Shown piece after piece: positions 22,412-35,027 of a DNA stretch of 64,000 bases (the stretch's first letter is position 1; each line of letters begins with the position of its first letter). The stretch is from Humulus lupulus (Eukaryota > Streptophyta > Magnoliopsida > Rosales > Cannabaceae): positions 91,557,018 through 91,621,017 of the forward strand of contig NC_084794.1 in the NCBI RefSeq assembly GCF_963169125.1. The letters run 5' to 3'. A program made the translations under genes and the position numbers. The notes below the pieces were generated by a model that was given only the letters and a program-made list of their open reading frames with translations, was not told the DNA's origin and did not search any database.

Positions 22412-22418
22412 CTATAAA
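22412..22418 (+). promoter_or_regulatory. TATA box of the PAO2-like gene
   Basis: TCTATAAATC lies about 500 bp before the main ATG at 22911. The pyrimidine-rich 5' leader (ctctctagaagtttctttcc) follows at a suitable distance. Confidence 0.55.
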
Positions 22419-22478
22419 TCCAAATCCAAGCCCAAAATTCTGGACTCACCATCCCTTTTGGCACACACCTAAGCTTTA

Positions 22479-22538
22479 ATGAGAATAACACAGGCCTCAC
22501 CAACACCTTCACCGTCACCAACACCCAACTCTCTCTAG
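22479..22538 (+). promoter_or_regulatory. Upstream ORF in the PAO2-like 5' leader (19 aa)
   Basis: An ATG-to-TAG ORF encodes MRITQASPTPSPSPTPNSL, about 370 bp before the main start. Upstream ORFs that reduce translation in response to polyamines have been reported for Arabidopsis PAO2, as I recall. Whether this peptide is conserved could not be tested here. Confidence 0.5.
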
Positions 22539-22910
22539 AAGTTTCTTTCCTTTCTTGTTTTCCCGGAAAATAAACTTTCCCGAGATTCGACCACAAGAAA
22601 GCCCTTAAAGTTTCCTAGATTTTCACTAGTAGATCTCTTGATTCGGTGGAGAGTCGACGAAAGAAGACGAAATTTTGCAAAAAAGAAAGGATTGGGTAGA
22701 AGAAAAGAAGAAAAAGAAAAGTGAATCGCATGAGCTGGTTTGGGAAATCGGGGCAGACAATAATATTGAATCCGAATTCGAATCATTTTATAACGTGTCT
22801 TTTGATCTTTATTCTCCATTATTCTCCTCAGTTGTCCATAGATTTTTTGATATCGAATCGTAATTTTAATTCTGATTATAATTTTAATCGGAATAGTAAC
22901 CGCATAAACA

Positions 22911-25900
22911 ATGGAGTCGAAAAACAGGAATAATCCCCAGTTGCGCAGAGGTTAGATTTTTTTTTTTTTTGAATGATTTGATTTTGTCAGTGTGGGGTAA
23001 TAATGGAATTTGGTTGCTTTTGGCTTGATTTTAAATCCTTAAATTTAATCTAGTGTTTTTGGATTGTGTTTTAATGCTAGTTTGTTAATGTAGATCTTTG
23101 CGATTCGAATATTGGGGGAACGAAAACAAGATCACCGTCAGTCATCGTCATCGGAGGCGGTATTGGTGGGCTTGCAGCGGCGCGTGCTCTTCACGATGCA
23201 TCGTTTCAGGTACCTGTTAATATTTTATGAAGTGACAGGAAGACATATTCCAGTATTTAGCTGCTATCTGTTCTGGTTATGCTCAATATTTATTATTTAT
23301 TTATTAAGTAAGGCGAGGCGAGGCGTCGGCGTTGAATTAAACAAAGGTGATATTTAGAGAATATAGGATATTTAAAATTGTGGGTCTACTTTGTAACACA
23401 CACGGTTGAAATTGATGTCACTATATTTGTGTTTTTTTTCTCCTTTTAAGATTAAGTTTTGTATTAATAATAAGGAGGTACACAAACCATTACTTATAAT
23501 TAGAAAGTACACAAGGCCTGTAACATCTAGTAGTCTAATGTAAATAATGTCACTGTTATTTTCAGTTATATTAGTGTAATCTTATTCCTGAGAAATTACA
23601 GTGGGTATCCATTTTTGGCACTTGATTGTTTTGATTATATCTATTTTGTTATGTTATTGTTTGTTAAATCTTTTAAAGAGTGCCCTAAGTTTTTTTTAAC
23701 AAAAGATTATTAAAAAAGAACACTGATAGTTATGCTCAGGCTTAAATGCTTATTTTTCACAACCTAGAAAGTTTTAAACTATGGTTATGCTGAACTTATT
23801 GTGACTAGAAGCTTTTAAAAGATAGTTAGCTTTTATGCTTGATACTTATGTGACTTAGGACTTGAAGAGAGATGGCGTTTCAGTTTGTCAATCATGTGTA
23901 CTCTGTGACTCTGTTAAGTGGATGTGCTTGTATATTTTTGCTGCTGGTCCTCCTGTATCCATTTTTTCATTATGAAAATTGTCTGTGTTGGTACTGGATA
24001 TGTTTTTTAACTGTTTGTGGCAAAAGGAAGAAAAAGATTAGGGTATTAACTGCATGTGTTTTTTTTTTTCGGTCAGGTGGTAGTACTTGAGTCACGAGAT
24101 CGTCTTGGAGGTCGAGTCCATACCGATTACTCATTTGGTTTTCCTGTCGACCTAGGCGCATCATGGTAAACTTGGACTTCCTGATTTTTCATGATGTTAA
24201 GATACTTGTAATCATTTAAAAATTTGGTAACTAAAGGGTGTATCTCACTGTTAACATTTCAGGCTGCATGGAGTTTGCCAAGAGAACCCATTGGCACCAT
24301 TAATTTCCAGACTGGGTTTACCCCTGTACCGCACTAGTGGGGATAACTCTGTGTTGTATGACCATGATCTAGAGAGGTACTGTCATATGTTTCTTTTTAT
24401 TTTATTATAATGAAAAAAAGAGTGTTTCTTCTTATTCTATATGTTCTAGTCCCTTGTTAATTTCCACCAACTCTTGCAATGTCTATATCAATTATTTTTT
24501 AACCTAAGATCTTTAGCATTTTTCAGTTTACTTTTTCCAATCCACCATTGCTAGAATTTCTTTCCTTTGTGTAAATGTTGTCGACCTTCTACTCTTTTGC
24601 GAATATTTATGGACTTATCTAGTGTTTTCATATTTTGCAGCTATGCACTCTTTGATATGGATGGAAATCAAGTACCACAAGAATTGGTCACAAAAGTTGG
24701 TGAAGAATTTGAGAACATTTTAAAAGAGGCATGTAATCTCTGTCTCAACTATATGGTCATTAGAATTGTGACTAGTGGGAATAATAATTGGAATACTGTA
24801 CATTTTATTTGGTCTCTGGAGTTGTTTATGTAACTTGAGCCTACAATATATTTTTTAATCCATAGGGCATCTTTTGACATTGTTACTTTTCCACAATGCA
24901 GACAGATAAAGTAAGACAAGAAATCACTGAAGACTTGTCTATTCGACAGGCTTTCTCAATTGTCTTTGAAAGGAGACCGGACTTAAAGTAAGTAAAATAC
25001 AAGTGATGCTACAAAGAAATTTCTTTTGTGTATGCAATTTCTGAAATTCTAGACATTGCTCCGTTGATGCAGGTTGGAGGGGCTAGCCCATAAGGTACTT
25101 CAGTGGTATTTGTGCAGAATGGAGGGCTGGTTTGCTGCAGATGCTGATACAATCTCACTTAAATCTTGGGATCAGGCAAGCCTCTGATTAATTAGTAAAT
25201 CAAATTATGGTTGACTGCTGATTTTATAGCAAATTATGTTGGATTAGAAAATCATATGTAGTTTTTTATGTGTAACTTTGACAATTGTAGTGCTAAATGT
25301 AGATTTTTTCATTTCTTTTGTTGGGAGATTAACTATGTAGATTATGAGATTGCATGGGCAGGATGGATCAAATTGGATGGGGATAAACCTTAGCTAAGCT
25401 CAAAACCCTTTCACCTTAAGCCTAGCCCAACTTGATTATTCAGTACCTCTCAACCCTAGCTCAGTTAGTTTCAAAATTTGAAGCTCATTCTAAAACTACA
25501 TTTTAGATAAGAGATATCACCACCTGTTAGTCAAGTCCCCCTAATGGGTTAATTTTGACATTAAGTTTTGTACGATTAGGCTGGATTGGAAATTATTGTG
25601 TTAGGATAAAGGCACAAACTTGAATCCTGCTCTTGTGTAGTTTGCTAAAACCATTAAATGCAGAGAGAAGTTATCTGTAGAATCCAAAAATGTCATATGA
25701 ATGTTTTTTTTTATATATATTATTACTTTTTGCATGGTACAGGGATTTGCAGAATCCAATTAATACTTTTTCAGAAGTTCAGTGTTATGACAAACACTGT
25801 ACTAGAAAATGTGGTAAAATCACACTAGAAAATATATTTTGTGAATTGTGTTTCTTACTATTACAATTTTACTTTTATCACATCTTACGCTACAAAGATA

Positions 25901-27169
25901 TGAAGAATCTTCGTAATGCCATATTTTATAGTATATAGAAAGAAACACCTATACATTTTTAACCAAATGTAAATTACTAAATGGTTTATGTGGGATATTA
26001 AGTTAGATAAAGCTGTGAAGGTTTCTTTGGATAAGGTTTTTGTGGAGTAACTTCCAGGTTTTTACAAAATTATAATGCCAATGATTTTACTAAATGGCTT
26101 CTTTATTTTTTGCACTAACTCTGTCTATTCTTATTATATACACAGGAGGAATTGCTTCCTGGTGGTCATGGGCTGATGGTGAGAGGCTATCTTCCAGTTA
26201 TTAACACACTTGCCAAAGGTCTTGATGTCCGCTTGAGCCACAGGTATAATTCAGATCCATCAAATTTAACAATTCTGTTTAATAATTTTGTCTTCTGGTT
26301 TAATCAACATTTACCATTCCTGTCTTCAGGGTAACAAAAATAGTAAGGCGTTATAATGGAGTGAAGGTAACGGTAGAAAATGGGACTACTTTTGTGGCAG
26401 ATGCTGTTGTTATTGCTGTTCCTCTTGGTGTCTTGAAAGCAAATATCATAAAATTTGAACCAAAGCTTCCAGACTGGAAGGAAGCAGCCATTGCTGATCT
26501 TGGAGTGGGGATTGAGAACAAGATAGTTTTGCACTTTGAAAAGGTGTTCTGGCCAAATGTCGAGTTCTTGGGAGTGGTTGCAGAGACATCTTATGGGTGC
26601 AGCTACTTTCTAAATCTGCACAAGGCCACTGGTCATAATGTCCTTGTTTACATGCCTGCTGGGCAGCTTGCCAAAGACATCGAGAAAATGTCTGATGAAG
26701 CAGCTGCAAATTTTGCTTTTACACAACTCAAGAAAATCCTTCCTGATGCTTCTGACCCGGTGAGCTTTATACTTCTATTAGAGTTTCTTTTGAAAGGCTT
26801 CTTTTTTTCCAAAAAATATTTTTTATTCTTCTTAACATGATTTTGTTCTTATTTATGCAGATTCACTATCTTGTTTCTCATTGGGGCACAGACATTAATT
26901 CACTTGGATCCTATAGCTATGATGAAGTGGGCAAAGCTCATGACCTGTATGAGAGGCTAAGGGTCCCAGTAGATAACATATTCTTTGCTGGGGAAGCTAC
27001 AAGTATGGACTATCCTGGGTCTGTTCACGGTGCCTACTCAACTGGTTTAATGGCTGCTGAAGGATGCAGGATGCGTGTCCTTGAGCGTTACGGGGAGTTG
27101 GATTTGTTCCAGCCAGTCATGGGTGAGGAGGGCTTAGTCTCAGTTCCCCTTTTGATCTCTCGTTTGTAA
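22911..27169 (+). CDS. PAO2: Peroxisomal polyamine oxidase, PAO2-type
   Basis: FAD-dependent oxidation of spermine/spermidine (back-conversion, releasing H2O2) in peroxisomes. Ten exons: 22911-22950, 23094-23209, 24077-24165, 24263-24376, 24641-24728, 24902-24987, 25073-25175, 26146-26243, 26330-26759 and 26861-27169. All join in phase to give 490 aa, the length of Arabidopsis PAO2. The N-terminus is [13 protein letters not shown]. The dinucleotide-binding motif [17 protein letters not shown] covers residues 30-46, followed by [10 protein letters not shown]. The C-terminal FAD motif reads [17 protein letters not shown]. The protein ends SRL, a type 1 peroxisomal targeting signal. Introns after 24728 and 25175 use GC instead of GT donors; reading on without splicing meets a stop soon after 25175. 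No break was found. The gene converges with the NPG1-like gene downstream. Confidence 0.95.
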
Positions 27170-27411
27170 CTTCTAGGCCGAACCCCTAAAAGTAATGTGG
27201 GTTTTGTTTGGTCTGGCTGAGAGACTAGTGGAAAATTAGTTCAAGCATTTGGTTAATGTTTACGTGTGTGGCTGGTACTATTTTTGGACAATCACTAATA
27301 ATGTGAACTAGTGTTTTAGTTAGTCGTATTAAGTATTATGTGCTTGCATACATAACTGTGTTTAAATCCCTACATTTGTTTGGTATATAAATACATATAA
27401 TTATATTTATA
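27170..27411. other. 3' flank of the PAO2-like gene
   Basis: Non-coding, presumably the 3' UTR and polyadenylation region. It is followed directly by the MITE at 27422. Confidence 0.4.
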
Positions 27412-27421
27412 GGAAAATTCT

Positions 27422-27811
27422 TCTACAGGGATTTCCCTTTAAGCCCTACCGGCTCTTAGTATTTCTCGATCCGTGAACAGTTTTCGGCGCGAATGTTTTT
27501 TATGACCGTGTATATTGTAGCTATTTGGAGCATTTGTAAATTTTTAGAAAATTTCAAATAGTTTACAGTATCGAAAACTAAGTTCAAACATGTTTTTCAC
27601 GTGCATAAAAAAAAATTAGTCACGTGTGTAACGTGCTTGAACTTAGTTTTCGGTATTAGAAATTATTCGGAATTTTCTGAAAATTTACAGATGCTCTAAA
27701 CAGCTACAATATACGCGGTCATAAAAGCGCCGAAAACTGTTCACGGGTCGAGAACACTGAGAGAGAGTCCCACCGGTAGAGCTTAAAGTGAACCCTATTA
27801 GAGAAATCCCC
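27422..27811. mobile_element. Fold-back MITE between the two convergent genes (MULE type)
   Basis: The 390-bp element has arms that are complementary over nearly the whole length, with the turn near the A-run at 27608-27616. Matching arm words include gtgaacagttttcggcgc and gaaaactaagttcaa. It is flanked by the 10-bp direct repeat TATATTTATA at 27412-27421 and 27812-27821, compatible with a 9-10-bp Mutator-type duplication. Confidence 0.85.
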
Positions 27812-27821
27812 TATATTTATA

Positions 27822-28577
27822 TACATATAATTACTAATTATTTATTAAAAGAGGGAAAAAAAAATCTGTTGTAGGTTTTTTGGTTGCAATTCTTGGATAA
27901 ATAACCTCAAAAGTCAAAGTTTGCCATACAAAAGTCCTAGATGTACAATAGTTGTTTAGTTGGACCAAAGATACGTAAAGATAAAGTTTTACAATTCAGA
28001 CGTATCATATCACCGTGCGGAATTTTAGTCTACCATTGTCAACTACATCTTTTTGTTGCTTTCCATACTAAGTATTGGAAAGGACTCCAGTGATAGAAGA
28101 CTCTTCAGCATAAAATGAATAAATTGAAATACAACTTCAGAACTCATCTGTAATAAAAACATAGTCGACATCATAAAAATTACTGGCTCAGTTAAGAAAA
28201 AAAAACACGTAAACTTTACACAGCTGAGCAAAATTGACTAGTACATTGCTATATGCCTCCACAAGACTTTTTCTCAACACCCCCTCAAAAAATAAAATAA
28301 TCTATAATCTAAATTTCAATTTAACAACATATAAACTCGAAGTTTGCTTGGTTTTGCCAGTGTCTTCTAATATGTATTTTCCAAAATATGGTGAACAGTT
28401 TTGTCCCTTCAACTGATTCCCTGTGCCTTTTGATGATTTATTTGGGCAAATGTAGTCAATTTGAATGTTGAATATTGAGTATTAGGCCTCACTTTGTAAA
28501 GGTTAAAAGATATGATGGCCAGAGAAGTACTAGGACACCGTAAAAAATTTAAGCCATGAATATGCAGAGGAAGCCAG
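27822..28577. other. Intergenic region and 3' UTR side of the NPG1-like gene
   Basis: AT-rich, no coding signal. The part next to 28577 is probably the 3' UTR of the minus-strand gene. Confidence 0.4.
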
Positions 28578-31500
28578 TCAAAAAGTTGAGCTGAACCTTT
28601 CTATCGGGTCAGATTCTTCAAGCATGGAAGCTGCCTGGAAGCAGTCTGTAGCATCAGCAATTCTTCCATCGTCTTTGTGAACCATTCCCAAGTTATACCA
28701 AGCATTTCGATTGGTAGGGTCTATCCTTAATGCATCTGAAAGTATGCTTCTTGCAACAGGCAATGCCTCTGAGCCCATCTTTGACATTAGAGAACCAATC
28801 AAGATCTGGCAAGGAACATAATTGGGGTCAACAAGAAGAGCACCACAATAAGTGCCAAGAGCTTCCTGAATTTGCCCCCGTCTTTCATACATGAGACCTA
28901 GTCATTCACAAAGAAAAATATCACAACAGATTAGACCTTTCATGCATGCTTACAATGCAAAACAACATGTTGAATCTTACAACTTTAATGAATCAAGTTC
29001 TAACAAGTTTTATAAGGAGTTCAAAGATGATGTTTGTAACAAAACCATTGGTTCCAAGAAGCCCGTGAATGGCAACACAGAGCATTATATGTAATTCCTT
29101 ATCATATACTTCAGTTTGTTGGTCATCGTACCTTGACAGGTAATCTTTCCATGATCTGCCTAACCCTAAGCTAGTTTTTTTCTTTCCCTTTTCTAATTCT
29201 TATCATCTCCTCAAAACAAACAATTAGGGATTTTTTTTTTCTTTCTTTATTGTCACAAATAAATACAACAAACCCAAGGAACTTGATATAGGTTGCTCCA
29301 CTACGTGGTCGGCAAAACTTTAGCCCTTTCAAGATATGGATCCTTGCAAGAAGCTTTGTCCAGAATGACAACATCTTTATAGGTCAATCAAACCATGTAA
29401 TACATTTGGTGGGTGAGATAAAAAAGCAATGGATTCAATAAAAAAAAAAAAGAAGCTAGTTGACCATTTGCAAACAATAAATTATGAAAAAAAGATACGA
29501 ATACATAATTACAATTTTTGTCTCACTAATGATATATACAAAAATGGTGGATTGGGTGGAATTAAACTATAAGTTTCTCAATGAATCCCATTCTGAGTGA
29601 ATTAATTTGATAGCTCAATGTGATCTCTAATTTCATAACCAAAACACATGAGAAAAATTCTACCATCCAATACAATCCTATTCTTCTTTCCAAAAGTAAT
29701 ATTTGGAAATTAGAGTGTATTATCAGTAACAAAGTAATATGTAAGGCTCAGGAAAATTCAATGATGTAATTGAGAAAATTTGAGTTCTTGCCTTCTGTGT
29801 GCAATGTTTCTGCAGTGTACTCTTTAAGTTGTCTGGCTTTCCCCAAACATATCTCCGCATCCTTCCAGTGTGAAAGGCTAGAGTATAAATTTGCTAAACC
29901 ATGCCATACTTCAATTTCGTTGACTGTATCATCATCGATCTATCATTAAGAAGGATTAAATTAAATTCATTAATCAAGAAAGTCCACCACCATACAAAAA
30001 CAGAAGAGCAAACAATATCAGAAGACAAGTTGATTGGCAATATACAATGTCTACAAACAATAAAACTAAGTAGGAGAAATATACATATGCAGATATAACT
30101 GTACGCAAGCTAATCAGCTTTCCCTTCTGAGTTCAATAGCTTCATACATTACACCACTTGACATAAATGATTAAACAATAGGAAAGAAACATTTAATCCT
30201 CCATTTAGTTATATGAGAGTAAAAGTCAACTCTGTTTATTAAATACTTGAAATGTTCCGCAGGAGATGTCTTTCTTTCTTTCCCACCTAAATTAAAAATA
30301 TATATTTTCTTCTAAAATGTTGCATGATATATTATAGTCCTTCCGTCACCACTAAGAATAAGGCTTTAGACTTTATTGCGCCTGTTACTTGTTTTAATGA
30401 GAATGGGGATAACCAAAAAAAAAAAAAAAAAAAAGTGCAGACTCTAACCTGAGGATCAATTCTAAAAGGCCCAAAAGATTTCCTTTGGGCTTGAACCAAA
30501 GCAAGTAGATAGCGATAAGTTTCAATAGCATCCATAGGAAGTGATTGTGAGATCTTTAGCTTTGCTTTAAGCCTGAGCAGGGGTCCTTGATCCCACTTTG
30601 CAGTCTCATCTAAAGCAGCATCCGTAACCACTTCAGCCTCAGAAAATCTTTGTTGAGCAGATAAAATGAGAGCAAGCAATCTCCAACCTTTTATCATAGA
30701 GCCCCCTGTTTCATCAATAAATTGTTTTGCATAGCGCAAAGCAGCAGTCAGATTTCGATGTTCAGCATACTGAACAGCCAAATCAAAAATCAATTCCGAA
30801 CTCTTGTGCTCCAAAGCAATTGCTCCATCTAATGTTTTCAATGCTTCAGACTGAATTCGAGACCTCTCAAAATCAGAGGAGCAAACTTTAGCATGCTTCC
30901 CCAGACAAAGACCCAACATGTGAAGACCAACACCCTTCAAGTGCCCGGCCTCTTGTTGCGCAATGCTGATTGCTCTCTGTGCATAGCCCATTCCCTCAGC
31001 AGCAAGATAAGAATCCGCACTGCAGATCTTGGCGGCCAATAACAAAGCCATGAGGTCATCTGGTCGTTCATGTTTGTGTAGCGACTTCCTTAATAGATTC
31101 AAAGCAACATTCTGTTGTCCTGCTCCACTGTAGCAAAGAGCTAAAGAATTCCAACGGTCAACGCGATGATACACACCAGGCATGATCTCTTCAACTTGAT
31201 TTGCCAAAACTGAAGTTTGGTTGCATACAGATAATGCAAATGTTAGGTGCTCCATCACTGATGGATCCCATTTGGTCTTACCAAGGTGATATTTCTTCAC
31301 AAGAATCATCAAAAGCAGTATCGCCTCTTCCAAATTATTTTTAGGTACATAAGAGCTGTCAATCTGGAAACCTAAACTGGGTGGACCAGCCTCTACTCCA
31401 CTGTACAGTAGAAATACTGCAAAAGCTTTTTGAATTCTTGTGCAGCAGTCATTCTCAAGGTTCCAGGGACTAAGAAGGGCACGTCTATAAGCAGCTATAG

Positions 31501-32455
31501 TTTCTTGAAGGCAACCAGCCTGCTTCCAAAGCTCAGGAAGAAGCTCTACTGCGTGGCTTACTATCTCTTGCAACTTATTATCCACTTCTACATCAGGTAT
31601 GCCTTGGTGAAATATCTTTTCTACCGCATCAAGCACACTCTTGCATTCTTGAGCAGCCTCTGCAAAACATAAATCAATGAACTCCAAAACAATAAAATGA
31701 AAGAAAATAAAAACAGGAAAAGCAATTAAGATTTTAGTTGTTCTCTGAATAACCATATTAATTAAAGCAATTTCCTACCAGTCACTCTCCCAAGCTTTTG
31801 ATGAGACTTGGCTTTTAAGTATATGGCTTCAAGAACAAGGCTAGCAGCATGCTGTGAGACTGCGTGCTGTGATTCAGGACGAGAGCGGCCCTTCTTAGAA
31901 GATGGTTTTTCAACAAGAGAAGGTTGTAATCGCAGTATAGCAGCTTGGAGATCGATACCATCGAACACGCGAAGAGCACTTTCCACATTACCTCTTTGGT
32001 ACTCCAACTTTCCAAGAAGAGCTCTTGCCTCCTGCAAATTATCATAATCCGATATGAAACATCATTGGAATAAATGGTATGTAGTTATATATATTACCTC
32101 ATAGAACTGTACAGATAAAAAGTGAATTTAGGGACTAAAAAACTGTTTCATCATCATAATGGGGTATCCAGATGATTACTATTTTTCCAGGTTCCACAAC
32201 CATCAAGTATCCATTTTGTTTTGCATTTGTTCATTTCAAGAACATATCCAAAGCCGAATGCGTTTGGTAGTTTGTTGATCACAAACAGAAGGAAAAACAC
32301 AAGAGAAACCTAACCTCGAAATTGAGTGATAACCCTTCTCGCAATGAACATTCTGCCTCCTGAATATTTCCTTCATCGAGCTTGACCTCCACTTCTGTTG
32401 CTTTCATGCATACCCCATTTGCACAAAATTCTCGAGAATCCATGTCTAGCTCCAT
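28578..32455 (-). CDS. NPG1: NPG1-type calmodulin-binding tetratricopeptide protein
   Basis: Arabidopsis NPG1 (No Pollen Germination 1) is a calmodulin-binding TPR protein needed for pollen germination; related proteins act with a plasma-membrane PI4-kinase complex. Five exons on the minus strand: 32455-32315, 32031-31779, 31659-30449, 29939-29792 and 28897-28578. They join in phase to give 690 aa. The start at 32455 (MELDMDSREFCANG) is preceded by an in-frame TGA; a second ATG lies four codons later. N-terminal TPR (IQEAECSLREGLSLNFE, EARALLGKLEYQRGN) and C-terminal TPRs (DALRIDPTNRNAWYNLG, DDGRIADATDCFQAA) are clear. The protein ends SDPIERFSSTF. The last intron has a GC donor at 29791-29790. 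The large third exon (404 codons) holds the central repeats. No disabling change was seen. Confidence 0.93.
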
Positions 32456-34916
32456 CGATCAGCTGCTTCTTACACCTTTCTTCACAAATGTACTTCCATC
32501 CACTTTCTCTATTCTTCCAATTCTTCCAAAATCATTACACTCCCAACTCTTCTACAGCTTTAATATTGAACAGGAAAAAGGAAACAGTAATAAACAACTG
32601 TACCAACACAAGGAAAAAAAACTCAGCTATATATATATATGTATGTACGTGTAACATGTGCATAAACCCCTGTTTGATCTCGCTACAACTTTATAGAAAA
32701 AGACAACCAATTGCAATTCTCCACAAGTTTATAAAAAGATTACAACAAACACATAAAAATTAAAGAAAATAAAGAAAATACAATGCTGAATTCCATGTTT
32801 TCTTTTATGTACATTAATTTTCACAACTCATTTGAACTCAACAAAACCAAAATGTCAACCCCCATGATCCGTCAAAGTTTTCGATAATGTCAAAGTAGTA
32901 CCCAGATCATTCATGCTAAATTGTAAAAATGGTTTTTTTTTTAATTCTAGATCCAAACCTATCAAAGCAAAGCCAAAAATAAAATGTGGGGTGAATGCAG
33001 TTTGTTTGATTGCTGAGAAAATGTAGAATTTGGAGAAGGAAAAGTGCCCAGATTTCGAATATGCACCACGATTAAAGTGGGACCCAAAAAAGTTGATATT
33101 ACAATTCAGCTTTGTTTCACGTCATTTCTTCACTTTTATCTTTTTCTTCAAAAGAAGAGATTTTATAACAGTCGCAATAATAATGCCAAAGGCGAAGATA
33201 TCATAAACCCATCTATATTTCCATTTTTTTTTTCTTTTCTTTTTTTCCCCATCAACCAAACAAACCCAAATAGCTACCCGCATTGATCAAACTCACCTTC
33301 CAATTGCGTTGGTTGAATCAGATTCGATCAAAAAAACTCACCTTTAGAATTAAACAATTAACTCTCCACCGCCAGGAATGTGACCGATGACCGGCAACCG
33401 GCAAAGCCCTGTGGCAGATCAGCTAAGAAAAGCTTTGACCTTTGAGAAATTCCAGGGAGCTTCGAGGTTATGCTTGGAAGACAAAGATGGGATCTTGCAT
33501 ATCATTCTCAATCCAAAAATGTCTCCCCCATACCCATTTTTCATTCTTTTTTTAAGTAAAAAATTAGTTAAATTTTTCTTCCTTTATTAATTATATGTAA
33601 CCGTGTATTATTTTTATTTTATTTCGATATTTATTACTTCTGACATCTTTTAGAAAAATGCAATTTTTTATATGTTTATATAAACACTTGTTTAGTAGAT
33701 AAGATTTGAGGTAATAGTATAATGATAAAAGTAACACTTTACATTTCACATGAAGATACTTGGCCAACTGATCTGTCACGATGATATATAATTTCTTAAT
33801 ATGGCCAATAATGTAATGTACCTTATGCTATATGAAAATGGTAGAATTGAACTATATACTATATTTTATATTTTTATAGATATAAAAAAAGATAATATAT
33901 TTGAAGCCATGAATTACATATTTAAAATAACATAAATTTAATTTATGATGACTTAAAGCTTAAACTTATTTTGGTCAACCACATGTACAAAGGGAATATA
34001 GGAGCGTCGTGTAGCATAGCATTTATAGTATCTGATTAATCATGCAACCACTTTTTATAAAATATAAATAAATAATAAAAAAAAAACAAAGATCATGATT
34101 CATGTTACCAATTTTAGTTTTAAAAAATTTTAATTTGTTATTATTTATTTATTGTTATTAGTGAAGTTTCTTCCTTTTCATGTGGTCATTACAATTTGAA
34201 TATGTTATAAAAATAAATATTTTTTTATATCAAATTCGGTATTCTTTTCGAAAAGAAATATGCAATATAAATGTTATACTTTTGTTCTTACATAGTTAAA
34301 ATTAAAAAGTTTAAACTCATATATATGAAAATTAGTTTTTCGTATTTATTTTGTAAATAAAGCCTTATATTTTATTATGACCACTCGATTTTTTAAATAT
34401 TAATAATAATGCAATTGTTACAACTAATTTTCGAGTTAACTTTTCAAGTATAATAATCGCATGATAACTTAATAACCAAGTCGGCTAAACTCAATAGCGA
34501 GACTGATCAAGGTAAAACCTAGGGCTTGCCAAGAGCTTTTGAAATATTGTCAAGTTGGAAAGAGCTTATTGAGCTCATGTGTTTCTTGAAGATTGAAGTA
34601 ATAGATTGAAATAAATAAGAAAATATGATTGAGATGTGCTTAGGATCTAAACTAATCCAATTACCTCGAACCAATCCAAACAAATCAAATTATTATTATA
34701 TTGGATTTGAAAAATTGAATGTTAATTGGATTGGATTGGATGACGGATGAGACTATGAAAATCCAATCAGTAATCGATCCAATCCAACATTTATTAATAT
34801 ATATATATATATGTGTTTCAAGCTTTTCTTGTGCGGGCAATGTCACATCAACGAAGCTTGACACATGGCCAGCGCTCATTCCGAACGTTCTATCCCCCGA
34901 GAAAGGGGTCGTGTAA
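32456..34916. other. 5' side of the NPG1-like gene and AT-rich intergenic DNA
   Basis: The first few hundred bases are probably the 5' UTR and promoter, and include a short (TA)n run near 32627-32640. Beyond 33.4 kb the sequence is AT-rich with no supported gene. Another (AT)n run is at about 34795-34812. Confidence 0.4.
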
Positions 34917-35027
34917 TGTAACGCCCCACGTCACTATAGTTGCTTCCTGGAATGTCAACTGACCCTGCAAACCAGCACAAGTCTTTCCAGCGTGTTTTGT
35001 CCTAACTCGCACGCTTCCTGGGAAAGT
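34917..35027 (-). mobile_element. Cassandra-like LTR fragment
   Basis: It begins TGTAACGCCCCACGTCACTA and matches the first 110 bp of the LTR at 52586 almost word for word (cttcctggaa, aaaccagcacaagt, actcgcacgcttcctggga). It stops just where that copy begins its 5S-like part, at the Tekay LTR. Confidence 0.55.

Noticed and set aside
22721..22933. A 70-codon ORF in the PAO2 leader as a separate gene
   Set aside because: Its listed start is GTG. From the first ATG (22730) it is only an overlapping upstream frame, discussed as a leader feature rather than a gene.
28234..28416. Small ORF between the convergent genes
   Set aside because: AT-rich, no family match, no splice or promoter context.
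33387..33590. 67-codon plus-strand ORF upstream of the NPG1-like gene
   Set aside because: It matches no known family and runs into low-complexity AT-rich sequence with no promoter or splice support.
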